Of a DNA stretch of 64,000 bases, positions 63,849 to 64,000 are shown one piece after another (within the stretch, counting starts at the first letter, position 1; every line of letters starts with the position of its first letter). The position numbers and the translations under genes are program-made. Source of the stretch: Alphaproteobacteria bacterium (GTDB lineage Bacteria > Pseudomonadota > Alphaproteobacteria > Micropepsales > Micropepsaceae); contig JAGOBA010000005.1 in the NCBI GenBank assembly GCA_017983635.1, positions 149,833-213,832 on the forward strand, given 5' to 3'. A model generated the notes under the pieces. The model was not told the DNA's origin, did no database searches, and worked only from the letters and a program-made list of their open reading frames with translations.

Positions 63849-64000
63849 ATGGTCAGCAAATATCAGACTCCAGAGGCCATTATTGTCGAATGGGTAGGGC
63901 CGTTTCGATTGGATGAAGCACCCGACAAATGTAACTCGTCGGATGTAAGCGAAGGCGTCTACGTTGCATTCGGTCGGTCAAAATCCGCTTCATGGTGGCC
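63849..64000 (+). CDS. Start of an unrecognised gene (cut by window edge)
   Basis: An open frame of 50 codons runs off the window from ATG 63849 (MVSKYQTPEAIIVEWVGPFR), with GGGGGAG just upstream. Later it reads SEGVYVAFGRSKSASWW. The GVYVAFG stretch faintly recalls the first strand of GIY-YIG domains, but too little is visible to assign a family. Confidence 0.55.
   Translation, partial: MVSKYQTPEAIIVEWVGPFRLDEAPDKCNSSDVSEGVYVAFGRSKSASWW

Overview
The window looks like chromosomal DNA of a GC-rich alphaproteobacterium, probably Caulobacterales-like (Caulobacteraceae or Hyphomonadaceae relatives). The evidence is an HprK/EIIA-Man/HPr regulatory PTS next to ChvI/ChvG and pckA, a perfect CtrA-type box (TTAA-N7-TTAA, 1780-1794), an alphaproteobacterial LexA-type box (GAAC-N7-GAAC, 17245-17259), tight ATGA/TTGA gene overlaps and strong third-position GC. 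No rRNA, CRISPR array, integrase or transposase was seen. One tRNA-Arg(CCG) is present.

Layout. 0-1.5 kb: 5' end of ahcY, an inverted-repeat element, a lipoprotein gene and a cold-shock gene. 1.8-8.4 kb: a predicted exopolysaccharide operon (response regulator, YaiO-like outer-membrane barrel, HEAT-repeat protein, GT2 synthase) converging with an Hpt, a second response regulator and a membrane PAS histidine kinase; together they could form a phosphorelay. 8.5-16.2 kb: TraB/GumN, HPr, EIIA-Man, HprK, ChvG, ChvI, MATE and pckA. 16.3-22.4 kb: an accessory patch with an acyltransferase-gene remnant, a LexA-type box, a PD-(D/E)xK-like protein, a DUF2971 protein, a full acyltransferase and a HigBA-like toxin-antitoxin pair. 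22.4-25.7 kb: polA, a CHCC zinc-finger gene and the tRNA. 25.9-35.3 kb: a mosaic of small metabolic and regulatory genes with several degraded genes and a ParDE pair. 35.4-39.4 kb: an uncharacterised four-gene envelope operon (SEL1-like, beta-helix and two single-pass membrane proteins). 39.8-48.5 kb: DsbA-like isomerase, GDPD, DUF885 peptidase, pseudoazurin, and two DUF1329 paralogues around a DUF882 peptidase. 48.6-58.3 kb: a nine-gene aromatic-catabolic operon behind a promoter carrying paired TetR-type operators. 58.5-63.6 kb: the branched-chain 2-oxoacid dehydrogenase operon (E1alpha, E1beta, E2, E3). The last 400 bases hold a gene stub and the start of an unrecognised gene.

How the parts may work together. 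ChvG/ChvI and the incomplete PTS link envelope and carbon/nitrogen status, next to the gluconeogenic pckA. The phosphorelay beside the glycosyltransferase operon probably controls an adhesive or capsular polysaccharide, with cell-cycle timing suggested by the CtrA box. The 48.7-58.3 kb operon encodes two flavin hydroxylases, an extradiol-type dioxygenase, an FAH-family hydrolase, a GST, a PhlG-like C-C hydrolase and accessory enzymes, enough for hydroxylation, ring cleavage and side-chain removal on an unknown phenolic. Its products and those of the Bkd complex both feed acyl-CoA metabolism.

Most novel candidates: the LexA-box / nuclease-like / DUF2971 module, the SEL1/beta-helix envelope operon, the PhlG-containing aromatic operon, the CtrA-box exopolysaccharide phosphorelay, and a family of long non-coding inverted repeats present at least twice (428-613 and 40491-40731).
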